Shown here piece by piece: positions 7,534-18,127 of a DNA stretch of 19,678 nt. The stretch comes from Anaerolineae bacterium. Its GTDB lineage: Bacteria; Chloroflexota; Anaerolineae; 4572-78; J111. How positions within the stretch are numbered: the first letter of the stretch is position 1; each line of letters opens with the position of its first letter. Below the pieces are notes generated by a model. It worked only from the letters and a program-made list of their open reading frames with translations, was not told the DNA's origin and did no database searches. The stretch spans positions 1 through 19,678 of the forward strand of contig JAGRCC010000273.1 of the NCBI GenBank assembly GCA_020433785.1. Reading direction: 5' to 3'. The position numbers and the translations under genes were made by a program.

Positions 7534-8058
7534 GTGACAAGTAGCGTTATTTATTGGCTTAATCACTCATACGAAATCATTGGTGTCAATTCTGAGTGGG
7601 ATCGATTTGCTCTCAGTAATGGCGGTGATGACATTTTGAGCCATTTGATTATCGGTAAACCCTTATTCGCCTTTATTATGGGCGACTCCACCCGCATGTT
7701 TGTCGACAATCTGTTGCGGCGGGCTCGAATTCCCCATCATGACGTTTGCAAATCCTATCGCTGCGATTCGCCTGATTTAAAGCGTTATATGGAGATGCGG
7801 ATTATCCCTGAGTCGCCTCAAGTATTAAGGCTTGAGCATACGATGCTTCGTCAAGAGGCGACAATGCCGCCGGTCTTTTACCAATACAACCCGACCATTC
7901 ACCATCCGTACCGGCGGTGCAGCGTTTGTAACAAAGTTTTGTACCGATATATCTGGAATGAAGGTAGTGACCTCATTCACTCGCTCCCTCAGCCCCCGGC
8001 TCACCCCATTGATGTTGTTTACCACGTTTGCCCTCACTGTTTTTACCACCTTGCTTAA
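7534..8058 (+). CDS. Uncharacterised PAS-like protein with a C-terminal Cys-pair zinc-binding tail
   Basis: This 174-aa soluble protein has a GTG start at 7534 with AGGAG 5 nt upstream. Residues 5-107 have the pattern of a PAS-type sensor fold: an opening strand with YEIIGVNSEWDRFA, a helix region near GKPLFAFIMGDSTRMF, and the strand pair around YRCDSPDLKRYMEMRI. The last is a motif I associate with a widespread unnamed family of stand-alone PAS-like proteins. The tail has two cysteine pairs, Cys129/Cys132 and Cys166/Cys169, that probably bind one zinc. There is no output domain, so it may act as a ligand-responsive partner of another protein. It appears to be monocistronic and converges, with only 14 bp between stops, on the glycosyltransferase gene. 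Function unknown. Confidence 0.75.
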   Translation: MTSSVIYWLNHSYEIIGVNSEWDRFALSNGGDDILSHLIIGKPLFAFIMGDSTRMFVDNLLRRARIPHHDVCKSYRCDSPDLKRYMEMRIIPESPQVLRLEHTMLRQEATMPPVFYQYNPTIHHPYRRCSVCNKVLYRYIWNEGSDLIHSLPQPPAHPIDVVYHVCPHCFYHLA

Positions 8059-8072
8059 ACCTCTTTAATGAA

Positions 8073-11108
<3,036 letters not shown>

Positions 11109-11165
11109 ACCGCCGATCATGCTACCACGGGGCGAACCGGGTGGCAAAGTTGGTTAGAGGGTTAT

Positions 11166-13649
11166 TTACTCAAGCCGGACGTGATCCAACTCTAACGCGT
11201 TGCGGCCATCAGGCATGGGGAGCCGTTCGAGGGTCTGGGCGTTGTACAGGCCGAGTTGAAGGGTGTAGGTGTCGGGCGGAAGATCGGCAGGTAAGGTAAG
11301 GAGGTGGCTGTCCAGCAGCGATTGTTGCGGCGGCCATTGAGAAGTGGGTTGAGGAGTGAGCCAGCGGGGGAAGGCGTCGCTTTGGCTCACTAAAGTCCCG
11401 TCGGAGGCCAGTAGGTGAATGAAAACGGTAAAATCGGCCGGCAGCGGCTCGGTGGCAACCCATTTCAGCAGCACCTGCAGCCCGGTTTCAGAGTGAGCCA
11501 TGAGCCGGTAACCGGTCAAATGAATGGCCGAACCAAATTGAGCCTGGACGGGGACCAATGGCATTAGACTGGATTTAGGGGGTAGATGGGTTAAAAACGG
11601 CCCCTGTCGGGTAAAGCTGGCTAGCTGAACCCAGTTACCGGGTTGAAGGCGTACACCGGCGTCTGATCGGGTTGAAATCGGATAACGCAGACGCGGATCA
11701 CCCAAGCTATGATCCGGCCCGGCCGCGATACCCAGGTGAAATGAGTCGGGTAGAAGTTGGGGCAGGGTTTCGGTGGTGATAACTTGATCGGTCGGCCAGG
11801 CTGAGGGGGGATACCATACGGCAGCAATCATCGGCGTCTGGCTGGGATCGCTGAGGAGTTGGCCTAGATCATCATACACCAGAGGCCACAGCTTTAAATC
11901 AGCCGGCAGCGGGGCGGCCGCTTGCCAGTAAAACCGGAAGACGACTCCGTCATCGGGATCGTCGATCACGTCATAACCGAGCAGTTGGAGACGGCCATCA
12001 CCGAAAGTTAGAGTGGTAGGATAAGTCGGCGGCGAAGTAGGGCGGGCAAAGTCGAAAAAGGAGCAAGGTAATTTAGTGCCGGAGCAGGCGAGTAGGCCGG
12101 CGGTCGGCGGATCGGGTGATTTTTTGGCCAGAATGAGACCGTCGTTGGCTTCGATTAACTGCCAATCGGTTGCCAGTAACTGCTCGATCTTGGCATAGAC
12201 GTCGTTGGGATGAACGCCCGAAATGTCGGTGACATCGACTAGCAACGTGTCAGCGTCTTGAATAGTCGGGAAAACGTAAGCCACCCGCCGATGGGCGATG
12301 TGAGGATGAAGCCCCGGACTGGCCGACACCACCGCCTCCGCCGGAATCGACGGGAGGAGCCGGGCTAATTGGTCGGCCGCAGCTGAGGTCTGGTAAGTTT
12401 CGGTGCGGACAGAGAGCGGGGTCCAGCCGTGTAGGGTGTGGTAGGCTATCGACCAGCCGCTGAGCCACAGCGCCAACGCGATTAGAGCTGTTGTGCGATG
12501 GTTTTGCCCTTTGGTTTCGGATAGCGAAAAACTACCGGCTAAACGGCGCACGCCATAGATAGCCGCCACGATAAAGGCCGCCACTAACGGCGCCGAGTAG
12601 TGTTGCTCGCCGGAATATTGGCCGGGAAAGTTGCTGAGTAAATTGGCCAGCAGCACTGGCAGTCCCAACAGCAGCAGGTCCGGCGCCAGCACCGGCAGGA
12701 AGCCGACCGCTGCTAAGAGTCCAAACAGGTATTGACCCCGGGCTGGGTCCAGGATGATTTGTAATAGCGAGGTGTTCTCCGAAAAGCGATTGGCCAGGTA
12801 GATCGGGCCGTCTGTGCCGAAATAGCGTCCGGCCAGAGGAGCCACAATCAAAAAGGTGGCGATCAGGAACCAGATGGTGCTGACGAGGATGAGACCAACA
12901 GCGTGCTTAGGGAATGGAGAATGGAGTTTGGAGAATGGAGTTTGGAGTTTGGGACGCAGGTAATCGAGGAGAAGGTAGAGGCCGAGCATAGCGATGAGCG
13001 GTGGCAAGGTTTCTTTAGTGAGCATCGCTATAGCAGCCCAGAACCACATCCAGGCCCAGCGTTTTTGGCTGGCGTACCAGAAAGCGAACAACAGAGGCGT
13101 GACAACAAACGGGTCGGCGTGGAAATCGGCGATGTTAGCGGCCTGTAGATGGGGCGAGAGCAGGTAAGCCGCGGCGAAGGTGAGGGCGATCCAGGAGGGG
13201 GGTGATGAATGATGAATGATGAATGATGAATGATGAGAGGGAGAAGGGTGGAGGGGAGCCGGTTGGGGGAGGATTTGGCGGAACTGGTGCCGGGCGATCC
13301 AAAAGACGGGGATCGCGCCGAGAGCCAGCGCCAACGATTGGGCGATGAGCAGGATGCGCACGTCATCCCAGATAAAAAAAAGGAAAGCCAGAGGAATGAG
13401 GATTGGCTCGAAATGTTCGGCCAGGCGGGGCTGTTGGCGGCTGCCCCAGGTTTGCTCCATAAATCCGCCGGGGCCGATCACTGTGTTCCACATGGGTTGG
13501 TCGATGAGCGAAAGATCGGCGGCGTAAGAATTTAGAGTATTGTGCCGATTAATCGTATACGCGGAGAAGTAGAGGGTGTAAGCAATAATCAGAATAGCAA
13601 GCAGCAAATGAGGGAGGGTTAGTTTTGATAGAAATGGCATATCCGGCAT
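11166..13649 (-). CDS. DUF2079 membrane protein, GT-C-like, with C-terminal beta-sandwich-like modules
   Basis: This 827-aa polytopic protein carries the DUF2079 signature in its first extracytoplasmic loop: an N-terminal helix, then ADLSLIDQPMWNT at 44-56, GGF at 61-63, and HFEPILIPLAF at 79-89. DUF2079 proteins are regarded as GT-C-like, but their reaction is unknown. Membrane helices occupy about 10-430. The rest is extracytoplasmic and contains two modules (about 555-690 and 699-827) similar to those in the next gene; the last pair shares FTVFIHLL, PPDTYTLQLGLYNA and a final RLPxxxGxNxL segment. Heptamer repeats encode SHHSSFIIHHSS at 138-149 and KLQTPFSKLHSPF at 234-246. The start at 13649 (ATG) has AGAGGG about 10 nt upstream, with a second ATG three codons on. 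It lies 42 bp after the cyclic-nucleotide-binding gene and 57 bp before the GT gene. A role in surface glycosylation is inferred from context. Confidence 0.85.
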   Translation of the reverse strand: MPDMPFLSKLTLPHLLLAILIIAYTLYFSAYTINRHNTLNSYAADLSLIDQPMWNTVIGPGGFMEQTWGSRQQPRLAEHFEPILIPLAFLFFIWDDVRILLIAQSLALALGAIPVFWIARHQFRQILPQPAPLHPSPSHHSSFIIHHSSPPSWIALTFAAAYLLSPHLQAANIADFHADPFVVTPLLFAFWYASQKRWAWMWFWAAIAMLTKETLPPLIAMLGLYLLLDYLRPKLQTPFSKLHSPFPKHAVGLILVSTIWFLIATFLIVAPLAGRYFGTDGPIYLANRFSENTSLLQIILDPARGQYLFGLLAAVGFLPVLAPDLLLLGLPVLLANLLSNFPGQYSGEQHYSAPLVAAFIVAAIYGVRRLAGSFSLSETKGQNHRTTALIALALWLSGWSIAYHTLHGWTPLSVRTETYQTSAAADQLARLLPSIPAEAVVSASPGLHPHIAHRRVAYVFPTIQDADTLLVDVTDISGVHPNDVYAKIEQLLATDWQLIEANDGLILAKKSPDPPTAGLLACSGTKLPCSFFDFARPTSPPTYPTTLTFGDGRLQLLGYDVIDDPDDGVVFRFYWQAAAPLPADLKLWPLVYDDLGQLLSDPSQTPMIAAVWYPPSAWPTDQVITTETLPQLLPDSFHLGIAAGPDHSLGDPRLRYPISTRSDAGVRLQPGNWVQLASFTRQGPFLTHLPPKSSLMPLVPVQAQFGSAIHLTGYRLMAHSETGLQVLLKWVATEPLPADFTVFIHLLASDGTLVSQSDAFPRWLTPQPTSQWPPQQSLLDSHLLTLPADLPPDTYTLQLGLYNAQTLERLPMPDGRNALELDHVRLE
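12916..12950. repeat. Heptanucleotide tandem repeat, GGAGTTT/GGAGAAT type, in the DUF2079 gene
   Basis: Five contiguous 7-bp units in the order GGAGAAT, GGAGTTT, GGAGAAT, GGAGTTT, GGAGTTT. On the minus strand they encode KLQTPFSKLHSPF (about residues 234-246), a hydrophilic loop between helices. Confidence 0.88.
13204..13238. repeat. Heptanucleotide tandem repeat, GATGAAT type, copy 3 (in DUF2079 gene)
   Basis: Four perfect GATGAAT units at 13204-13231 and an altered fifth (GATGAGA) at 13232-13238. On the minus strand they encode SHHSSFIIHHSS (about residues 138-149). The G-rich flank at 13239-13270 encodes the preceding Pro/Ser/His-rich linker, and a membrane helix follows. This is the same arrangement as the two copies in the GT gene. 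Confidence 0.9.
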
Positions 13650-13691
13650 TGAAAATTGACCCTCTCCGATTTTGTCGCTGGCGAGCGCAGG

Positions 13692-14477
13692 TTAGTCTGT
13701 TGTAGGATTCTCCTCGGCAGGATCAATCTCATCCGTATCCCGTTTCCGGCGCAGTTTTCGGGCAGCCGCTTGCAGTTCTTCAAAAAAGTTTGAACTGGTT
13801 AGCTCGGTGACGGCTTTTTGGCGTTTGACTTCATCGATCTCAATTTTAAGTTCTTGAACCTGTTGTTTCAGCGCCTCTTCGCGCTGCTTGACCCCTCTGA
13901 CCATTTTGAAGAAGCTGGACAAAAAGGCTGAAGCCCGGGCTTCATCAGAACGGGCCATGTCAATGATGGTCGATTGGGTTTGCTCGACCCGTTTTTCGAC
14001 AAACTCATAGTTACCGGCAGCAATGTGCTGGCACCATTCGACGGTTTCTTCAATGTAGGCATTGGCAAAGCGAAGGCGGGAGGTCATATCTCGTAAAAAA
14101 GAGAGAGCCAGGCGAGGATATTGGTCAATCACGTCTAGGATGCCGTCGTATTTGATTTCCATCAGTTTGACCGGACTGAGCGCGATCATAGTGCTGGAGC
14201 GCGGCTGCTTATCAATGAGCGACATTTCACCCACAATTTGGCCTGGTCCCACTTGATTGAGAACCACTTCTTCCCCCTGCCTCCCGTCGGAAACAATTTT
14301 TATCCACCCCCGACGTATAATAAATAACGAGTCACTGGGATCGCCTTCGCGGACGATGACCGTATTTTTCTCCAGGTCGAGCATGGTTGTCTTATCGGCA
14401 ATTTTGGCTAGGATATCATCCGGGGCACCCTTAAACAAGTCGAGTTTTTTGATACGGTTGATCAATTCTTCATTCAT
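13692..14477 (-). CDS. Cyclic-nucleotide-binding (CRP-like sensor) protein with C-terminal coiled coil
   Basis: This 261-aa soluble protein binds a cyclic nucleotide through an N-terminal cNMP domain (about 14-130). The phosphate-binding cassette reads GEMSLIDKQPRSST at 84-97 with Glu85 and Arg93, the residues that normally hold the ribose and the cyclic phosphate, so binding looks intact. In place of the DNA-binding helix-turn-helix of CRP/FNR regulators it has a long helical region from about 132, coiled-coil-like and highly charged at 195-247, then an acidic tail. It is therefore unlikely to be a transcription factor and may be a scaffold or allosteric partner. The ATG at 14477 has GGAG 7 nt upstream and its own promoter. 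It sits between two membrane-protein genes of the glycosylation set, which suggests second-messenger control of that set, but this is inference. Confidence 0.88.
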   Translation of the reverse strand: MNEELINRIKKLDLFKGAPDDILAKIADKTTMLDLEKNTVIVREGDPSDSLFIIRRGWIKIVSDGRQGEEVVLNQVGPGQIVGEMSLIDKQPRSSTMIALSPVKLMEIKYDGILDVIDQYPRLALSFLRDMTSRLRFANAYIEETVEWCQHIAAGNYEFVEKRVEQTQSTIIDMARSDEARASAFLSSFFKMVRGVKQREEALKQQVQELKIEIDEVKRQKAVTELTSSNFFEELQAAARKLRRKRDTDEIDPAEENPTTD

Positions 14478-14511
14478 GGTTGACTCCGCTGTAAATCAGG
14501 TAATGACATTA

Positions 14512-14540
14512 ATTATAGTGGCTCACGCAAATTTGGAAAG
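14512..14540 (-). promoter_or_regulatory. Putative promoter of the cyclic-nucleotide-binding gene
   Basis: A perfect TATAAT reads on the minus strand at 14517-14512. The best -35 at 17 bp spacing is TTTCCA (14540-14535), a 4/6 match. It lies in the 72-bp gap after the 14550-17297 gene and would give the cNMP gene and those after it a start separate from the large upstream gene. Confidence 0.5.
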
Positions 14541-14549
14541 CAAATCAAA

Positions 14550-17297
14550 CTAATCTGTGACCGTGATCGTGATCGATTCGATCATGGCAGCAGCACTCGG
14601 CTCGGTTAGCCCCAACGCGGTGGTGACTCCGACCGGTCCCAACGCACTTAGCGCTTCCCAGCGCCGATCGGTGCTAATTTGGCTGATGAAGGCGTGACCG
14701 CATCGAAAACAGCCGCGTAGATCTCCCTGAGCGCCAAGTGATTGTAAAGCGACGACCGCTTCCTCACTCAGATTGGCGCTAGCTTCGTCAGCAGCGGCCA
14801 CAGCGATGATGGTTTCGTCCGGCCAATCGCCGGACCGCAGTTGTTGAGCTAATCTCGCCGAGGCGGCAGGATCGAGGTGGGTGTCAAAAATTTTGACAGT
14901 TGGTGGCGTTTGGGGTGGGATAATCGCCACATTGTAACCCCGTTGGTTGGGCGAAATATCTTTGCCGTTAAGATAAATATGCCCAAAATCACCCACTTCC
15001 TCACCTGCACTCAGCACGGTCACATCAATGATGGGCTGATCCGGCGGCAGCGGCGAAACGGTATTGAACTGGAGCCAGGCATCGTTTAGGCCGGCGCTGG
15101 CCACGCCCGCCGGGATAGCGAAGGTTAAATCTTGCCAGTCGGAGGTGATGGGTTGGGGTTCGGAGAGCCAGCCGTTTAAAGACAGAGCGACGGTGCGGGA
15201 CGGATCAAAGGCAAAATCAGGTAGGCGGATGCGTAAAATAAGCTGTTGGTCGCCCGGTGTAAGGGGCAGCAGCAGGCGTACGGATCGACGTTGAGCCAGG
15301 ATCGGTTGGTTAGGAGTAAGTCGCCCCCACCCCTCGCCGAAGTAGAGGGGAGCCAGCGGCGAGCCGGTTTCGATTAATAAGTTGGATGTCGGCTCGGCAG
15401 CATCGACGACCTGGTAAACCTGCGATCCGGCTTCGTCGTATATCTTTTCGACCGGCAGAACTTGCTCGATGTAGGGGGTGACGCTGGCCTGTGAGACGGC
15501 GCTGCCGTCAGGTCGCGTGTATTGATAGGGCCGGACCACGATGTAGCGAATGTCGAAAAAGTTAAGCACGTCCGGAGCGATGGCTCGGTCGCGCTCAAAT
15601 CGATCAGGCGGCAAGCTTTGGCCCGTCTCCAAAGTCAGTAGCGAATTGATAACCGGCGCTTCGGTGAAATATTGAAACTTAAATTCCGGATTGCGGCTGG
15701 TGTTGCCCTGGATGAGCCGTTGTTGGTGGTCGGTTTGGTAAAACTGTCCAAACATAAATTGATTGGTCAACGCACCCGTGATGCGAAACCCATTTCGCCA
15801 GGCAAAGGGGATATCGAGCACCGTAAACGGCTCGGACTGCGGCTCGATAAGCTCGTACAACGATGGCGTGCGCATATCTGACTGCGGCAGCGGCAGAGAC
15901 AGATGCTCGAATAAAAAGAAGGCGGCTATTACCAGCAGGACTACTGCTGCGGTCGGTTTCCCCGGTGTCTTGTCAGCCAGCCGGTGGCCAATCCAGACTA
16001 AAGCGAAGCCGGCGACGACGCTGAGGCTGAGCAGCAGCATTACGCTGTACCGGCTTGGGTAGCGATTGCCCTTAAAAAAGGGGAGTTGCTGGAGGATAAC
16101 AAACGGACCGGTGAGCGAGGTCACTTGCCCGTTAATGGTGATCGCTGGGCCAAGTGACAGCAGCGCAAAGACGACGGCGGCTAAGACCCAAAACCAGACG
16201 CCGGGTTGGCGACGATACCCGAATATCGCTACTCCCAGCAGTCCCAGGAACACAAATCCAAGATAAATGTGCTGGCCAATGCGGAAATTTTGGATGCCGG
16301 TGTAGGTGATCAATTGCCCAAACAGCGGATGGTGCATTGTCGGTATGAGAAAGCCGAGCAAATCCGCGCTGAAGGCGTCGGCAAAACCGCTGCCCTCGAC
16401 CAAAAAATCGCCTTCGGCCAGCATGTCGGGCAGCATGTAGGCCAAAATCGGGCTCAAGCCGAGGGTGAAGGTGAAGCCCATCACCAGAGCATTCCGTAGA
16501 AAGAGGCGCAGCGACGGGCGGGTTCGGGATCGAACAACATAGCCGAGGCTTTCGTAGAGCCAGAATAGGCCGATGAAAACCACAATGAACGAGGCGTAGG
16601 TTAGCTCAGCCCAGGCTTGCAAGGTGAAAAATAGACCGGCTAACAGCGGATTTTTTAGACGATGCGGTTGGTGGTAACTTTTCAGCACAAAAAGCACCGC
16701 CAAGGGTATCCAGTGACTGCTGGCAATGTTAAATTGACCCAGCGCCACGTAGAAGAGCTTACTGCTGGCCAAGGTGTAAAATCCCCCGGCGATGACGGCG
16801 CTAAGCCAGATCACGGTTGAACTGGCGGAAAAGCGGCGTTGACCGGCGGCCGGACGGCCAAAAAGCGTTGATACCAAAACATAGCGCGTTAACAGAAACC
16901 CGCCATAACCGCCAACGGTTAAGGTAAAAAACAAATGTAGATTGCTGGCCGCGACCACGCCCCAATTTAAGGTCAACGGCAAAGCGGTTACCGCGTTGAG
17001 GACGGTTAGGGTGTAAAAAGCTAGATTAAGTCCGATAGGATAAAACATGAAATCGGTGATGAAGGGCGATTGGCTCCGATTGAGCAAAGCGTATTTGACC
17101 CACCACAGATTCCAGGCGATGGCCGGATCATCGCCTCCATCGCCCGGTAGATGAGTTGCCAGGTGGCTGATGGTAGGCCAGGTGAGAATCAGTGCCAGCA
17201 AGAAATAGATCGCTATCGGGATCACGGTGTCTTTGACTAAAAGACGGGGCTGTTGGGGTGGGTTGAGTTTGGGTTGGATTGGGTCTGGGGCATTCAA
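14550..17297 (-). CDS. Large GT-C-like membrane protein with a C-terminal ILEI/FAM3-like domain
   Basis: This 915-aa protein has an N-terminal cytoplasmic tail, about a dozen membrane helices (about 24-465) and a 450-residue extracytoplasmic part. The first large outer loop has DGGDDPAIAWNLWWVKY and FMFYPIGLNLAF, the style of large GT-C-like proteins. Their catalytic status is untested. The final region (about 773-880) matches the ILEI/FAM3 fold (PF15711 type): NGKDIS, RGYNVAII, KIFDTH, ETIIAVAAADEAS, LSEEAVVALQSLGA, then FRCGHAFI. Before it is a beta-rich, galactose-binding-like stretch (about 665-770). The in-frame start is TTG at 17297; GGAG at 17309-17312 is 9 nt ahead, and the nearby ATG at 17293 is out of frame. 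It heads the minus-strand set from its own promoter at 17323-17351. Confidence 0.82.
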   Translation of the reverse strand: MNAPDPIQPKLNPPQQPRLLVKDTVIPIAIYFLLALILTWPTISHLATHLPGDGGDDPAIAWNLWWVKYALLNRSQSPFITDFMFYPIGLNLAFYTLTVLNAVTALPLTLNWGVVAASNLHLFFTLTVGGYGGFLLTRYVLVSTLFGRPAAGQRRFSASSTVIWLSAVIAGGFYTLASSKLFYVALGQFNIASSHWIPLAVLFVLKSYHQPHRLKNPLLAGLFFTLQAWAELTYASFIVVFIGLFWLYESLGYVVRSRTRPSLRLFLRNALVMGFTFTLGLSPILAYMLPDMLAEGDFLVEGSGFADAFSADLLGFLIPTMHHPLFGQLITYTGIQNFRIGQHIYLGFVFLGLLGVAIFGYRRQPGVWFWVLAAVVFALLSLGPAITINGQVTSLTGPFVILQQLPFFKGNRYPSRYSVMLLLSLSVVAGFALVWIGHRLADKTPGKPTAAVVLLVIAAFFLFEHLSLPLPQSDMRTPSLYELIEPQSEPFTVLDIPFAWRNGFRITGALTNQFMFGQFYQTDHQQRLIQGNTSRNPEFKFQYFTEAPVINSLLTLETGQSLPPDRFERDRAIAPDVLNFFDIRYIVVRPYQYTRPDGSAVSQASVTPYIEQVLPVEKIYDEAGSQVYQVVDAAEPTSNLLIETGSPLAPLYFGEGWGRLTPNQPILAQRRSVRLLLPLTPGDQQLILRIRLPDFAFDPSRTVALSLNGWLSEPQPITSDWQDLTFAIPAGVASAGLNDAWLQFNTVSPLPPDQPIIDVTVLSAGEEVGDFGHIYLNGKDISPNQRGYNVAIIPPQTPPTVKIFDTHLDPAASARLAQQLRSGDWPDETIIAVAAADEASANLSEEAVVALQSLGAQGDLRGCFRCGHAFISQISTDRRWEALSALGPVGVTTALGLTEPSAAAMIESITITVTD

Positions 17298-17308
17298 AGG
17301 ATCACACT

Positions 17309-17312
17309 CCGG
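17309..17312 (-). promoter_or_regulatory. Ribosome binding site supporting a TTG start
   Basis: GGAG on the minus strand is 9 nt before TTG at 17297-17295. No in-frame ATG occurs until well inside the membrane domain, so this site decides the start of the ILEI-domain protein. Confidence 0.6.
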
Positions 17313-17322
17313 TGCTCAACGG

Positions 17323-17351
17323 ATTGTACCATTGGAGTATAGTCCTCGCAA
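17323..17351 (-). promoter_or_regulatory. Promoter of the minus-strand glycosylation set
   Basis: On the minus strand, TTGCGA (17351-17346) and an extended -10 TGGTACAAT (TACAAT at 17328-17323) are 17 bp apart. RNA would start near 17316, giving a leader of about 19 nt that still contains the GGAG. Confidence 0.6.
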
Positions 17352-17366
17352 TTGTTTATCGCTTTA

Positions 17367-17375
17367 TGGTATAAT
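17367..17375 (+). promoter_or_regulatory. Extended -10 promoter of the DnaJ-zinc-finger-like gene
   Basis: TGGTATAAT has a perfect TATAAT at 17370-17375 and the TG of an extended -10. No -35 is needed or obvious. RNA would begin near 17382, only about 13-16 nt before the ATGs at 17395 and 17398. It is back to back with the minus-strand promoter 16 bp away. Confidence 0.6.
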
Positions 17376-17394
17376 AGTAAAATTGCTGGATTCG

Positions 17395-17910
17395 ATGATG
17401 AGATTGATTTTTGGAATGTTACTGGCGATAATATGGGGTGCAGCCGGACTGGTGGCCGGTGCGGCATTTGCCTATGCCTTCCACCTAAATGTTGGGCAAA
17501 CGTTGGGCGCCGGCACGGCGATCGGTGCGGGGTTAGGCTTTATTTATGGTGTTTTAACGCCCACTACGTCACGCCGATTGCCATCGTCCGCCTTGGCAGC
17601 CGTCAGGAACCGGTTGGCTCTGGAAATGTGCGCTTGGTGCCGGGGATCGGGCGTGGAAGGCCGCAAGAAAGCTCAACAGCCCTGTCGAGTTTGCCTTGGC
17701 GAAGGCCGCGTTTTGACCGAACAGCCGACGCAGCGCTGTCCGCGCTGTCGAGGCAAAGGGCGACTCTGGGGCGGGCGGCGTTGCAATGTGTGTGAAGGAT
17801 CAGGTTTGGCCTCGTTTCAGGTATTTGAGCGAACGGCCAAAAAGAAGAAAAGCCAACGCCAACAAAAAAAGCGTAAAAATCGCTGGGGGTGGCGAATAGG
17901 CGAGATTTAA
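17395..17910 (+). CDS. Membrane-anchored protein with DnaJ-type CxxCxGxG zinc fingers and no J domain
   Basis: This 171-aa protein starts at ATG 17395 or the next codon, ATG 17398; the frame is open to 17227 but the promoter at 17367-17375 rules that out. Two membrane segments (about 3-29 and 36-54, the second glycine-rich) precede a cytoplasmic region with four CxxCxGxG-type repeats at Cys79/82, 97/100, 115/118 and 130/133, followed by a Lys/Arg-rich tail. Four such repeats forming two zinc sites are the hallmark of the DnaJ (Hsp40 type I) cysteine-rich domain, which holds unfolded clients. The J domain that recruits DnaK is missing, so this is not a canonical co-chaperone. It might bind membrane or nascent polypeptides, or nucleic acid through the basic tail. 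The SD is weak (GGA at 17386-17388). The role is unknown. Confidence 0.8.
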   Translation: MMRLIFGMLLAIIWGAAGLVAGAAFAYAFHLNVGQTLGAGTAIGAGLGFIYGVLTPTTSRRLPSSALAAVRNRLALEMCAWCRGSGVEGRKKAQQPCRVCLGEGRVLTEQPTQRCPRCRGKGRLWGGRRCNVCEGSGLASFQVFERTAKKKKSQRQQKKRKNRWGWRIGEI

Positions 17911-18127
17911 TGTGATCTTATAATGGCCGTGGTTTTCGGGGTGGGAGGCAAACCGGAAACAGTTAGGTAAAAAACCAAACAAGCGGCCAATGCTCTGGCT
18001 GCCTTATGGCCTAAAAACAAAAAGTAACCCGCGCTGCCCGATGACATGAAAACTGCCAGGGATTTTGATTATCTCAGACAGCTCTATCGGCGGCGTGTCT
18101 CGTACCACGTCAATTAGAGGCTAATGA
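17911..18127 (+). other. Intergenic region and possible structured leader of the response-regulator gene
   Basis: A TATAAT at 17929-17934 could start a transcript with a leader of about 190 nt. Within it a 7-bp hairpin (17983-17989 with 17996-18002, one G-U pair) is followed by GGCCTAAAAACA. No U-tract or known riboswitch core could be confirmed. The SD AGAGG at 18116-18120 serves the ATG at 18128. Otherwise nothing is seen in it. Confidence 0.3.

Noticed and set aside
13028..13366. 112-codon minus-strand frame containing IIHHSSFIIHH
   Set aside because: It carries the same peptide as the real gene only because a 7-bp repeat reads alike in all frames; otherwise it is a shadow of the DUF2079 gene.
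17945..18030. Possible cyclic-di-GMP (GEMM-like) riboswitch ahead of the response regulator
   Set aside because: GGCAAACC resembles one conserved block, but the second block, the tetraloop receptor and the pairing order do not fit; only a simple 7-bp hairpin is supported.
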